Origin: Halolamina litorea | GTDB lineage: Archaea; Halobacteriota; Halobacteria; Halobacteriales; Haloferacaceae | Assembly (NCBI RefSeq): GCF_026616205.1 | Contig: NZ_JANHGR010000001.1 | Location: forward strand, 1,550,001 to 1,614,000 | DNA: 64,000 bases | Reading direction: 5' to 3' | In this document: positions 1 to 8,613 of the stretch, piece by piece | Layout: every line of letters begins with the position of its first letter | How positions within the stretch are numbered: the first letter of the stretch is position 1 | Translations under genes and position numbers: made by a program | The notes under the pieces: model-generated | What the model saw: only the letters and a program-made list of their open reading frames with translations | Databases searched by the model: none | Told to the model about the DNA's origin: nothing

Positions 1-252
1 GTCGCTGTGGGTCGTTCGAGCCGGAACCGCCACAGTGGCGGACGAAGGGCTGGCCCATCGAAGGCGGGCCGGGGAAGGGGGTTCGGGCGCTGTTGGAGCG
101 ACGGCGCGAGCGCGCGCGGGATCCACCGTCGAAATCTTCGTGAGGAAAGGACCGCTCGTTAGAGAGTCGTTCTTCGTGAGGAAAGGAACGCTCGTTAGAG
201 AGTCCAGCGAACTGCCCCCGGCCGCTCCATCTCGATACCGCCGTGAGGGCGG
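1..252. other. Left-edge non-coding stretch
   Basis: No convincing gene is seen here. One forward frame stays open, but its translation is rich in Arg/Gly, lacks the acidic bias of the neighbouring genes, and runs antisense into the 253-687 gene. The only clear structure is a two-copy tandem repeat at 135-206. The stretch lies downstream of a reverse-strand gene and may hold its terminator or the remains of an older locus. Confidence 0.5.
135..206. repeat. Two-copy 36-bp tandem repeat
   Basis: The unit beginning TCTTCGTGAGGAAAGGA occurs at 135-170 and again at 171-206. The copies differ at one internal position (ACC versus AAC) and in the last two bases. There is no spacer, so this is a tandem duplication and not a CRISPR array. 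Both copies lie outside recognisable genes. Confidence 0.85.
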
Positions 253-687
253 TCAGACCAGATCGGCTAGCGTGTACGAATCGTTGATCCGTTCCTTGAG
301 TCGGTACTCGTTGCGAAGGACTAGCGCGCCACCAACGAGTAACAGCAGCGCCAGCAGCGCCAACACGATCGAACTCCCGCCAGTGGTAATCAGGAGCAGC
401 AACCCGAGCGCAAGGCTTCCGCTTCCGGCACCAACGATTTGATAGTTCAAGTCGTGCTCGTTGAGGCAGTCCGGGCAGTGGAGTTGGGTGCGCTCGGTCT
501 CCCCATCACTGGTGTACTTGTACTTCACCAGTTGGGGCTGGTGACGGATCCCGATCGCACAGCTATCACAAAGTAGCCGTCCACAGTCGTGACAGACGGC
601 GTCGACATTGAACTCGCAGTCGCGTTCGTTCACTTCACACTCCGGCGATTCGGGGTAGGGTTTGTCGAACTCTTTTTCTATCAGCAT
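253..687 (-). CDS. Zinc-box membrane protein, unknown function
   Basis: This 144-residue protein is not recognised by name. Its N-terminal half carries a Cys/His cluster (CHDCGRLLCDSC near residues 32-43, then an HCPDC pair near 70), resembling a B-box or treble-clef zinc site. Two hydrophobic segments follow (about residues 84-102 and 106-124), ending in a short charged tail, so it is probably anchored in the membrane with the zinc head in the cytoplasm. It starts two bases after the end of the larger upstream gene at 690-2120, so the two are almost certainly co-transcribed and may work together. Zinc binding is inferred from spacing only. Confidence 0.75.
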   Translation of the reverse strand: MLIEKEFDKPYPESPECEVNERDCEFNVDAVCHDCGRLLCDSCAIGIRHQPQLVKYKYTSDGETERTQLHCPDCLNEHDLNYQIVGAGSGSLALGLLLLITTGGSSIVLALLALLLLVGGALVLRNEYRLKERINDSYTLADLV

Positions 688-689
688 TT

Positions 690-2120
690 TCAGACCTCCG
701 TGGCCATCGAGTCGAGTGTCATCTGAATGTCGTTGCGCAGATCGTTCACGTAGCTTTCGACTTTCTCGTTGTCAGCACCACGACCGACGATGTCGACGCC
801 GACTCGGCCGTACGCCATCGAGACGTTGCGACGTTGGGCAGGGAGACTCTCGCCTTCTTCGCGAGTCGCCTCTACCTCGCCGGTCCGTCGCTCACCCTTG
901 ATCGCGACTCTGACAGCGATACGGGTGTCCTCAACAACGACTGAGGCGTCGGTGAACTCGCCGTTGAACTTCGTCACTTCCGCATCCTCGTGCATTTCGC
1001 GAGTCTCTTCGAGGTTGGGGCCGGACGCGTCGAGGCCGCGTCGGCTCAGAATGGATTCGATCTCGCCCGCGGCCGTCGGCGGGGTCACCCCTTCGACGGT
1101 CAGCCGCTTGGTCACCTCGGCGCCTTCGCCGACCGTGATCGCCGACGTGGGCGTATGGAACTCTGCCTCGATCGCACAGGTCGAGGAGACATCGGCCATC
1201 CCGGCGTCGGCAGCGCCGTCCATGTCATACACCTTCTCACCACCGGCGTCGAACACCGCGTACGGCCAGAGATACGAGAACGTGTGGTCGGTGTGGATCT
1301 CGGCTTCACCAGCGACCTGTTCGAGATCGCGGCCAGCCGACGGTGGAACGACGAACGACACCGCAGTGTTCTCTCCCGGACCGAGGCCATCGATCACAAA
1401 CTCGTACACCTCGTCTGCAGGGTCGTACGTCCCCGTCGTGTTCGGCCCGAGTTCGGCCTCCCGACCGATCTCTGGTGGCATCGAGAGGCTGATACTCGAA
1501 TTCCGTGTCGGGTAACGTCGGTTGTTCCGGACAGTAAGCGTGAACTCGGTGCCGAACACGTCCTCGTTCTCGTCGGCAATTGGGTCGGCGCGAGCTTGGA
1601 TGTGAATCGGGACGCCGATCTCGTACTCGCTGGGGGGTACTCCTTCCCGCTCCAAGTGATCCCGCAGGTCCGATTCCAGCGCTGAGTGGTTCGTCTCGTA
1701 CTCGATCTCCTGTCTGAGCTCACGTTTCAGGTCGCTCGGGGAGGTTTCCTCGACCCGCTGGACTGAAACGTCGCTGCGTAGCGGCATCGACGGCTCGACC
1801 TCGTCCAGTGGGTCTGTTCCTCGGAGCACGAGCCGCCCGTAGTTGAGGCGTAACTCGTCGGCCGACGAGGCACCGTGGCTCCAATTTTCGAGCACCATAT
1901 TGAGCCGGTCCCTGATCGTCGGCTCCTCGGCTCGCTCGATCACCTCCACCAGTTCACCCCGGTTCGCCTCGTACTCGACCAGTAAGCGACCCTCTATGCT
2001 GCCCAAGTCGACGTACTCACCGTCGCCACTCAGATCGTACTCCGCCTGTGCCCGCTCCTCGATCCGTACATCGATAGGAGCGTTCTGTGTCGTCATTTCC
2101 CGGGTTATCGGGATCTCCAT
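690..2120 (-). CDS. Large beta-rich protein of unknown function
   Basis: A 476-residue protein with no family I can name. It has no signal peptide or membrane segment. The first 170 residues are acidic and partly helical. The middle (about 180-275) contains the phrase FTLTVRNNRRYPTRNSS and later PGENTAVSFVVPP, which resembles an Ig-like or DUF11-type beta sandwich. The C-terminal third alternates beta and helix. ATG at 2120 gives the longest frame; a second in-frame ATG eight codons later is a possible start. It is the first gene of a two-gene unit with the zinc-box membrane protein. Base composition around it is lower in GC than most of the window, which could reflect acquisition. Confidence 0.75.
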   Translation of the reverse strand: MEIPITREMTTQNAPIDVRIEERAQAEYDLSGDGEYVDLGSIEGRLLVEYEANRGELVEVIERAEEPTIRDRLNMVLENWSHGASSADELRLNYGRLVLRGTDPLDEVEPSMPLRSDVSVQRVEETSPSDLKRELRQEIEYETNHSALESDLRDHLEREGVPPSEYEIGVPIHIQARADPIADENEDVFGTEFTLTVRNNRRYPTRNSSISLSMPPEIGREAELGPNTTGTYDPADEVYEFVIDGLGPGENTAVSFVVPPSAGRDLEQVAGEAEIHTDHTFSYLWPYAVFDAGGEKVYDMDGAADAGMADVSSTCAIEAEFHTPTSAITVGEGAEVTKRLTVEGVTPPTAAGEIESILSRRGLDASGPNLEETREMHEDAEVTKFNGEFTDASVVVEDTRIAVRVAIKGERRTGEVEATREEGESLPAQRRNVSMAYGRVGVDIVGRGADNEKVESYVNDLRNDIQMTLDSMATEV

Positions 2121-2345
2121 GATGTCACCTTGGATACGCGTAAGAAAAACGTTTTGCCTGCTGACACATGTAACAGAGTAGCATGTGGTTTATTAACTTA
2201 ATAACTGGTGGAACATTCTTCCCTGCAAAACGGTATGCAGTGGATAACTGTTTGGGATGGGCCGGCTGGTCGTTTACCATGAACCCGACGCCGTGGTCGT
2301 CGCGCCGCTCACGAAGCTTGTTTCGGCAGTAGCGAACGAAGAGAA
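2121..2345. promoter_or_regulatory. AT-rich intergenic region with likely reverse promoter
   Basis: This stretch lies upstream of the reverse-strand two-gene unit. It holds an A/T-rich block at 2189-2205 and an A-run at 2144-2149 that reads as a T-rich box about 25 bases before the start codon on the reverse strand, the spacing expected for a leaderless haloarchaeal transcript. No gene is visible in it. Confidence 0.4.
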
Positions 2346-2416
2346 TGCACCGGCCGGGATTTGAACCCGGGCCATGAGCTTGGAAGGCTCAGGTCCTGCC
2401 ACTAGACCACCGGTGC
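2346..2416 (-). tRNA. tRNA-Gly (anticodon TCC)
   Basis: Read on the reverse strand this folds as a 71-nt cloverleaf. The acceptor arms GCACCGG and CCGGTGC pair perfectly, followed by discriminator A. The anticodon arm TGAGC / GCTCA encloses CTTCCAA, giving anticodon TCC, which reads GGA glycine codons. The T arm contains GGTTCAAATCC. No CCA is encoded and no intron is present. Confidence 0.97.
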
Positions 2417-2582
2417 GCGTTCGGACAAACTACTGGGGGCAATAAGGATGTTCCCCTTCACGACGGCCCGACCCTCGCCGCAGAGGACGGGACCACCCAC
2501 CCCGTGCGCTGAGGGCCTGCCGCGGAACGGGCCGCGAATGTGTGGCCACCCGTTGCGCGCCGACCGACTGGCGCCTGCTCGC

Positions 2583-3623
2583 TCAGTCGTCGTCGGCCGC
2601 CGGCGCTTCGGCATCGTCGTGACGCTTGGCGGCGGCGTCGCGGAGTTTCTGTGAAACCGCTGGCGTCGCCGCCGGGTCGACGGAGTCGCCGTCAAGTTCG
2701 GCCAGCGACTTGGGGTACTCCCGGAGGTCGTAGTGGAGCGCGATGCCGGCCTTCGCACCCTCACCCATCGCGACCGGGATCTGGTTGTGCCCCGGCGTCA
2801 GGTCGCCGACGGCGAACACGCCCTCGACGGAGGTTCGGCCGTGGTCGTCGACCTCGACTGCCTCCTCGCCGTCGTCGTCGACGCGTTTCAGCCCGAGCAC
2901 GTCGGCGAGTTCGGCGTGGTAGTCCGAGCCGAACATGGGGAAGCCGCCGCGGTACTCCCGGACGGTCCCGTCCTCGAACTCGAAGGACTCCAGCCAGCCG
3001 TCGTCGCCGGTGTTCATCCCGGTGATCTCCTCGTCGATGATCTCGACGGGGTGGGCCCGAAGCTGTTCGTCGGTGGTGTCGCTCCACTCCGGCTCAGCCC
3101 CGCGGAGCAGCAGGTCCACCTCGTCGGTGAAGTTGAGCATGATCATCGCGACGTGGGCGGCGCTCTCGCCGGTGCCCATCACGTACACCGACTCGTCGAT
3201 GAACATGTAGGCGTCACAGTGCAGGCAGTAGTGAAGCCCGCGGCCGGTTCGGGGCAGCGGCGGGTCCGGCCGCTCGTCGGAGAACCCCGTCGCGAGGACG
3301 ACGCGCTCGGCGGTGTAGCTGTCGTCGCCCACGTCGAGGGTGAAGTTCCCCACGCCGCCGTGGACGTCCGAGACGTAGCCCCGGACGGTGTCGGCGCCGT
3401 AGGACTCGACCTGCTCGGTGGCGGTCTGGAGCAGTTCGGCGCCGGATGTCTCCTCGGTGATGCCGATGACGTTGTGCGTGTCCTGCATCATCGCCGCGCG
3501 GCCGCCGCCGCGGTTGATGAGGACGGTGTCGTGGCCCAGTCGGGTGGTGTAGAGCGCGGCTGTCAGGCCCGCGGGCCCCCCACCGACGACGGCGACTTGG
3601 TACTCGGGATCGGCTTCGCTCAT
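2583..3623 (-). CDS. NAD(P)/FAD-dependent oxidoreductase, thioredoxin-reductase-like
   Basis: A 346-residue flavoprotein of the thioredoxin reductase fold. The FAD-binding glycine motif (VVGGGPAGL) is at residues 12-20, a CLHC pair at 133-136 occupies the place of the redox-active CxxC, a second nucleotide motif (GTGESAA) follows, and the closing FAD motif GVFAVGDLTPG is near residue 268. The chemistry is probably NAD(P)H-dependent reduction of a disulfide or thioredoxin-like partner. The partner is not encoded nearby. A short acidic tail ends the protein. It is transcribed alone. Confidence 0.85.
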   Translation of the reverse strand: MSEADPEYQVAVVGGGPAGLTAALYTTRLGHDTVLINRGGGRAAMMQDTHNVIGITEETSGAELLQTATEQVESYGADTVRGYVSDVHGGVGNFTLDVGDDSYTAERVVLATGFSDERPDPPLPRTGRGLHYCLHCDAYMFIDESVYVMGTGESAAHVAMIMLNFTDEVDLLLRGAEPEWSDTTDEQLRAHPVEIIDEEITGMNTGDDGWLESFEFEDGTVREYRGGFPMFGSDYHAELADVLGLKRVDDDGEEAVEVDDHGRTSVEGVFAVGDLTPGHNQIPVAMGEGAKAGIALHYDLREYPKSLAELDGDSVDPAATPAVSQKLRDAAAKRHDDAEAPAADDD

Positions 3624-3701
3624 ACGCCTACTCCGGACTTGGAACGTAAAAACGCACCACTCGTGGCAGGCCCGTGGTCGGCCGCGCGAACCCGCGGCCG
3701 G

Positions 3702-4676
3702 CTACGGCGACGGGAACAGCGCGTCGAGGTCCGGGTCGTCCGCGACAAGCCGGTAGTCGGTCGCCTCGTGTTCGACGATGCCGTGTCGCTCCAGGTGATC
3801 GAGGTGGGCGAAAGCCTCACCCGGCCCGTGGAGGATGTGGATCGTCTCGAGTTCGCCGAACAGGTGGTGGCTCACCGTCCAGACGTCGCAGGCGCCGTGA
3901 CGCTCCAGCACGTCGACGACGTTCCCGGTGCGCTCGCGGTGGTGTTCGAGGATCTCCCGGGCGCGTCCGGCGGGGTCCTCGATCGGGTCGCGGTGGCCCG
4001 GCAGCGCGCGGTCCCAGTCTCGTTCGACGATTTCGACGAGGCTGTCGGTGTACTGCGAAAGCGGCGCCTCGACGCGGACGTCGGCGCCGCCAACGTTCGG
4101 CGTGTACTTCGGCAGGATCGCGTCGCCGACGAACGCCTCGCGTCGGCCGTCCCGTTCGACGGCGAAGGCGGTCAGGCCCGCGGCGTGGCCCGGGAGGTGG
4201 ACCGCCTCCATCTCCAGGCCGTTCACCGCGAAGGTGTCCCCGCCGGTGAAGGGCGTCACGTCGACCGGGTCGCCGCGGAGGTCCGCGTGCCCATCGAGGA
4301 AGCTGAGTAGCTCCTCGCGGGGGCCGTCGGGAAGCTGCCACGCCTCCAGCATCTCCTGTTGGCGCGTGTGCTCCTCGGCCAGTGACGCCTCGTCGCCGGC
4401 GATCAGCGGCGCGTCCGCCTCGTGGGCGTGGACCGTCGCGCCGCTCGCTTGCTGGATCATCCCCGCCAACCCAGAGTGGTCGTAGTGCCAGTGGGTCAGG
4501 AACAGTCGGTCCACGTCGGCGGGCGTGACACCGTGGTCGGCCAGCCCGTCGATCAGTTCCGTCCGCGTCGGCTCCGTGGCGACACCGGCGTCGACGAGCA
4601 CGGTCTCCTCCCCCTGCAGGAGGTAGACGTTGTTCTGCCCCTCGAAGACGGTGTTCCCGAGCCGGATACGCTCCAT
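3702..4676 (-). CDS. MBL-fold metallo-hydrolase
   Basis: A 324-residue metallo-beta-lactamase-fold hydrolase. The metal-binding HxHxDH motif is at residues 62-67 (HWHYDH), with later metal ligands in LPGHAAG and LPGHRDP. A helical C-terminal extension of about 90 residues follows, resembling the winged domain of LACTB2/glyoxalase-II-like hydrolases. I start at ATG 4676 (MERIRLGNTV); a longer open frame exists upstream but its extra residues are basic and proline-rich and would run into the divergent J-protein start. The substrate is unknown, probably a thioester or phosphoester. Confidence 0.85.
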   Translation of the reverse strand: MERIRLGNTVFEGQNNVYLLQGEETVLVDAGVATEPTRTELIDGLADHGVTPADVDRLFLTHWHYDHSGLAGMIQQASGATVHAHEADAPLIAGDEASLAEEHTRQQEMLEAWQLPDGPREELLSFLDGHADLRGDPVDVTPFTGGDTFAVNGLEMEAVHLPGHAAGLTAFAVERDGRREAFVGDAILPKYTPNVGGADVRVEAPLSQYTDSLVEIVERDWDRALPGHRDPIEDPAGRAREILEHHRERTGNVVDVLERHGACDVWTVSHHLFGELETIHILHGPGEAFAHLDHLERHGIVEHEATDYRLVADDPDLDALFPSP

Positions 4677-4794
4677 GGAGGCTCTCCTCGGGCGGCGACA
4701 AAGAGGGTTCCCACTCGGGACGGGCGGGCGTCCCGTCGGCTGGCTGTCGGGTCGTGGCGGTAGATTCAAACACGGACTGTTCGTAGGCCGTGGC

Positions 4795-5988
4795 ATGCCG
4801 GCGGACCTCTACGACGTTCTCGGGACCTCCGACGACGCCTCCGCCGAGGAGCTGAAGGGGGCCTACCGGGAGCGCGTCCGGGAGTACCATCCAGACGTGA
4901 ACGACCATCCCGAGGGGGACGCCCAGTTCAAACTCATCCGCAAGGCCCACGACGTGCTCTCGGACCCGGCCGAGCGGAAGGATTACGACCGGCTCGGCCA
5001 CCGCGAGTACGTCGAGAAAAACCTCGATGACCTCCCGCCGATCTCGGTGTTCCCCGACGAGGACCTCCCCGACGGGACGACGACGAGCGACGCCGATCAG
5101 ACGACGAGCAGCAGCAGTTCGTCCGGTTCGAGCGCATCGACCGGACCGAGCGACCGGAGTCGGTCGACGACGACCGACACGTCCGGGTCCGCGTCGGGGT
5201 CGTCGTCGCGGACCTCCGCGTCTACCTCGACTACCTCATCGACTACCTCGACGGATACCGACTCACGCGAGAGCACCACGACAGACAGCGGGAGCCGCGG
5301 CAGCGACACGTCTGCCTCGGCGAGTGGGAGCACGAACACGACCCGCCAGCGCCGCGAGCGCGACGAGCGCGGAACGAGCCAGCGCGACAGTACGACGAGT
5401 AGCGGCGGAAACGGCGGCGGAACGACGGCGGGCGCCGAACGGGACAGTTGGGACGCCGCGACAAACACCGCCAGGTCACCGAGTACCGAACCGTCCACGT
5501 CCGCGGGCGCCCGTCGCCGGCGCGGACTGCGCCGCTGGTACGGCGTCGTCGCCATCGGTCTGCTCGCGTACCTCGCTGGGCTGGGCATCTACGCCGCCGG
5601 CCGACAGGCGGCACTCCGGACGGCCGTCAGCGATCTGACGGCGAACCCGGTCGGCACGCTGCTCGGGGGGTTCCCGCTCGCCTCGCCGGGGCGGTACGCC
5701 CTGAACGCTGTCGAGACAGCGACGGCCGGGACGCCCACTCTTGGACTCCTCCTCCCGGTCGGGGCAGCCGTGCTCCCGCTGGTCGTGCTGACGGCAGTCG
5801 GGCGGTTCGGACGCGGCGCCGCGTGGGTGTACGCGCTCCCGTCGCTCGCGCCGGCGGTCGTGCTCGGGTTGTGGTTCGTCAGCGCCGTCCCCACGTGGGC
5901 CGCGCTGCTGGGGTTGGTGGTGCTGCCGGTCCTCAGCGGCGGCGGGTTCCTCGTCGACGTGGGTCGGTACCTCCGGGCGACGCGCTAA
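4795..5988 (+). CDS. Membrane-anchored DnaJ-domain protein with long Ser/Thr linker
   Basis: A 397-residue protein with an N-terminal J domain (about residues 1-70) with the HPD triad at residues 32-34, which would stimulate the ATPase of an Hsp70 such as the DnaK in this window. The domain is followed by about 190 residues of Ser/Thr/Asp low-complexity sequence and then by about four hydrophobic segments in the C-terminal third. It lacks the Gly/Phe and zinc-finger regions of the canonical DnaJ at 40639. The ATG at 4795 gives the typical MPADLYDVLG opening. Its stop overlaps the stop of the convergent gene by bases shared in CTAA. It may recruit Hsp70 to the membrane. Confidence 0.85.
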   Translation: MPADLYDVLGTSDDASAEELKGAYRERVREYHPDVNDHPEGDAQFKLIRKAHDVLSDPAERKDYDRLGHREYVEKNLDDLPPISVFPDEDLPDGTTTSDADQTTSSSSSSGSSASTGPSDRSRSTTTDTSGSASGSSSRTSASTSTTSSTTSTDTDSRESTTTDSGSRGSDTSASASGSTNTTRQRRERDERGTSQRDSTTSSGGNGGGTTAGAERDSWDAATNTARSPSTEPSTSAGARRRRGLRRWYGVVAIGLLAYLAGLGIYAAGRQAALRTAVSDLTANPVGTLLGGFPLASPGRYALNAVETATAGTPTLGLLLPVGAAVLPLVVLTAVGRFGRGAAWVYALPSLAPAVVLGLWFVSAVPTWAALLGLVVLPVLSGGGFLVDVGRYLRATR

Positions 5989-6620
5989 CGGACGTGGTAG
6001 GACTCCCCTCCCGGGAGGAACCGGCCGAGGTCACTCTCCCGACGGAAGTCCGTCGACTGAAGTTCCAGTAGCGACTCGACGAGCCGTTCGTCGTCGCCGT
6101 CGTTCCAGTCGTCGGGGTCCTTGATCGGCATCACGAGCCAGCCGCTGCCCAGTAGCTCTTGACCGTGGAGTCGGTCCATGTCCATCTCGGTCCGGTAGGC
6201 CTGCGCGGTGAACGTCTCCAGTACGTGTCGCGTCGCTCGTTCGCCGACGGGGAGCAGAACGTGTGCCGCGATCGCGCGGAGTTCGGCGTCGAAGTACCGC
6301 TCCATCTCGACGTAGTCGGCGTCGCTGGGGCCGTCCTCGCCCGTCGACACACAGCTGTGGAGGTACGACATGAACGTTCGCTCGACGGCGGGTTCGTCGC
6401 CGATGCTGTGGAGGAGCCCCGCTTCCTGTAACGCCCGTTGCAGCCGTTCAGCCGCCTCGGTTCCGGAGAACGGGACACCCGTGTCGGCGCCGCCGTGGAC
6501 GCCGGGGTGATCGCCGACGACGTGGAAGTCCGCGTTCGCGTCGCCGTAGCCCGGGACGAACCGCTCACAGGGCGGCGTCATCCCGAAGGGGTTCGAGACC
6601 CGATCGGTGATGTTTCGCAC
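5985..6620 (-). CDS. Uracil-DNA glycosylase family protein
   Basis: A 211-residue member of the UDG superfamily, which removes uracil or other damaged bases from DNA. The N-terminal motif VVGDHPG (residues 34-40) followed by GVPFSGTEA matches the active-site and Pro-loop layout of family 4/5-like enzymes. The usual C-terminal HPS-type motif is not seen; MPIKDPDDWN occupies that area, so activity is uncertain. I chose GTG at 6620 because upstream in-frame residues are basic and unlike the family. It is convergent with the membrane J-protein, and the two stop codons overlap. Confidence 0.7.
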   Translation of the reverse strand: MRNITDRVSNPFGMTPPCERFVPGYGDANADFHVVGDHPGVHGGADTGVPFSGTEAAERLQRALQEAGLLHSIGDEPAVERTFMSYLHSCVSTGEDGPSDADYVEMERYFDAELRAIAAHVLLPVGERATRHVLETFTAQAYRTEMDMDRLHGQELLGSGWLVMPIKDPDDWNDGDDERLVESLLELQSTDFRRESDLGRFLPGGESYHVR

Positions 6621-6709
6621 ACGGGGTGGTAGCCGGCTGTGGGGCTTAGCTGGCGCGGTTCGCTCCCGCGACCGGAATAGCCATAGGGCCCGATACCCCA
6701 GTCCCGCCA

Positions 6710-7213
6710 ATGAGTCTGAGCGACGAGGCGAAAGAGCGCCTCGCGGACATCGTCACCCTCCAGCCGACGAAGAACAAGGAGCTACAGGACCGCTGGGGGA
6801 TGGAGTCGGGCAGCGAGGTCCACCAGTACCTCGAAGGGGAGCTCAAGGACTACTACTACCGCGACGACGACAGCCTGATCCGGGCCACCGAGGAGGGCGT
6901 CGAACTCGTGGACGTGGAGCCGAGCGTCCCCGCCGAGGACACCGACGGCGTCCCGGAACTCATCCGCGTCCCGGAACTCCACGCACAGGTCCTCGACGTG
7001 ATCGCCGGCCCCGACGAGGAGTCAGAGAGCGTCGTGAGCGTGCTGGGGAAACTCCGGACGGAGTTCGACATCGACCCCGAGGTGGAGGCGGTCCGGGACG
7101 CCCTGGGGAGCCTGCGCCGGAAGAACGTCGTCGAGGTCATCTACCGAACCGTCCCGACCTACCGGCTCGCCGCCGACCGCGACGAGTTCGAGGTCGAGAA
7201 CATCGACGACTAA
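6710..7213 (+). CDS. DUF5797 family protein, winged-helix-like
   Basis: A 167-residue haloarchaeal protein of the DUF5797 type, recognised by overall sequence with moderate certainty. The N-terminal part (LADIVTLQPTKNKELQDRW) reads like a helix-turn-helix that counts domains by 'relax' and 'tighten' helices. A second similar segment lies at about residues 83-150. That suggests two DNA-binding-like modules, hence a transcription-associated role, but no target is evident. It stands 90 bases from the divergent UDG gene. Its TAA stop shares bases with the TAG stop of the convergent MFS gene. Confidence 0.75.
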   Translation: MSLSDEAKERLADIVTLQPTKNKELQDRWGMESGSEVHQYLEGELKDYYYRDDDSLIRATEEGVELVDVEPSVPAEDTDGVPELIRVPELHAQVLDVIAGPDEESESVVSVLGKLRTEFDIDPEVEAVRDALGSLRRKNVVEVIYRTVPTYRLAADRDEFEVENIDD

Positions 7214-8514
7214 TCCCCGAGCGCGGGGTCGACGCCCTCGGGTTCCTTCGAGAGGCTGTGGGTCACCCAGAACACCCCGGTTGCGAAGACGACGAACACC
7301 GAGGCCGTCAGGAACGCCTCGACGACGCCGATGAAGTCCTTGATCAAGCCGACCCCGAGCGGGCCGACCGTCTGGCCGATCTTCCACGAGATCGAGCGCA
7401 GCGACATCGCGCTGGCGACCGAGTCGTAGCGTTCCCCCTCCTCGACGAACAGCGCCATGCTCGCGGGAAGCCGGATGGAGTCGCCGATACCCATGATCGC
7501 GTAGGCCCCGAACAGGACGAGGAAGCCGCCGCCGAGTTCCTGCCCGCGGCCGAAGTAGCCGAACCGGAACCGTCCCACCATCTCCTCGGCGGGCAGGGAG
7601 AGGGGAATCAGGGCGATCCCCACCCCGTACAGCAGCGCGCCGACGGCGACGAACTTCGCGCGGTCGCCGATCCGGTCGGTCAGGTCGCCGACGTAGCCCT
7701 GTAACAGCGCCTTCGTGATCTTCCCGCCGGCGAGGATCCAGCCGATGGCGAACGCGCCGATACCGAACTGCCGGGCCGCGAGGATGGGCAGGAAGATGAT
7801 GACCGCCATCTTCCCCACCGAGAAGGAGAGGCGGAACAGCACCAGCGACCGGAGCATCGGGAGCGCGAGCAGTTTCTTGATCGTCCCCGTCCCCGACTGG
7901 GCCTCGGGGTCGTCGACGCCGCCGCCGGGGTCGTCACGGAGGTTCAGGTAGACCAGCGCGAACGCGACCAGCGTGATGACGGTGAGGACGGCGAACACCA
8001 CCCGTGACTGGAGCGGGTCGTAGATCGAGAGGAGCAGCCCTCCCACGACGTTGCCCGCGAGCGAGGAGAGCGCGGCCACCTGGTTGTACGACCCCAGCCA
8101 GCGGCCGCTCTCGTCGTCGGGTGAGATCTGTCCGACGACCGACGCACCCGTAATCCAGAGCATGCTGGCGCCGATGCCCTGCAACATCCGGACGAGGACG
8201 ATGTGGACGGAACTGGTCACGAACATGTAGCCGACGAAGACGAAGACGTTGACCAGCAGGCCGCCGAGCAGCCAGTTCTTCGCGTTCCCCGTGTCGATCT
8301 TCCGACCCAGCGGGAGGACGATCAGTAGCTGGACCGTCGCGAACGCCGTGCCCCAGAGTCCCTCGACGAACCCGGTGGTACCGAAGGCGTCGGCGTAGAG
8401 CGCGAGCGCGATGATGATGGTCGAGTACGCCTGACTCCGGGCGAAGGCGGTCCCCGCGAGCGCGAGGAACTCCCGGTTCCGGAGCAGGCCGACCGAGTTT
8501 CCGAAACGTGCCAC
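7210..8514 (-). CDS. Major facilitator superfamily transporter
   Basis: A 434-residue polytopic membrane protein with about 12 hydrophobic segments arranged in two halves. The loop after helix 2 contains LPLGRKIDTG, a recognisable MFS motif A variant. A longer hydrophilic loop near residues 190-215 separates the halves, as is usual for MFS carriers. The substrate cannot be told from sequence; no partner gene is nearby. It is single-gene, convergent with the DUF5797 gene through a four-base shared CTAA. Confidence 0.88.
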   Translation of the reverse strand: MARFGNSVGLLRNREFLALAGTAFARSQAYSTIIIALALYADAFGTTGFVEGLWGTAFATVQLLIVLPLGRKIDTGNAKNWLLGGLLVNVFVFVGYMFVTSSVHIVLVRMLQGIGASMLWITGASVVGQISPDDESGRWLGSYNQVAALSSLAGNVVGGLLLSIYDPLQSRVVFAVLTVITLVAFALVYLNLRDDPGGGVDDPEAQSGTGTIKKLLALPMLRSLVLFRLSFSVGKMAVIIFLPILAARQFGIGAFAIGWILAGGKITKALLQGYVGDLTDRIGDRAKFVAVGALLYGVGIALIPLSLPAEEMVGRFRFGYFGRGQELGGGFLVLFGAYAIMGIGDSIRLPASMALFVEEGERYDSVASAMSLRSISWKIGQTVGPLGVGLIKDFIGVVEAFLTASVFVVFATGVFWVTHSLSKEPEGVDPALGD

Positions 8515-8613
8515 TCTCGTCCGGACCGACGAAACAGCGACGCAAAAAGGAATCCATCCCCCGCCGAGATTACCGCAGTCGGCCGACGGCGTCGACCGAC
8601 GACACCCCCGCCC

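Noticed and set aside
135-206. CRISPR array
   Set aside because: Only two units, no spacers and no cas genes in the window; a tandem duplication explains it.
4677-4796. Longer N-terminus for the MBL hydrolase
   Set aside because: The extra 40 residues are Pro/Arg-rich without family similarity and the extended start would overlap the divergent J-protein start codon.
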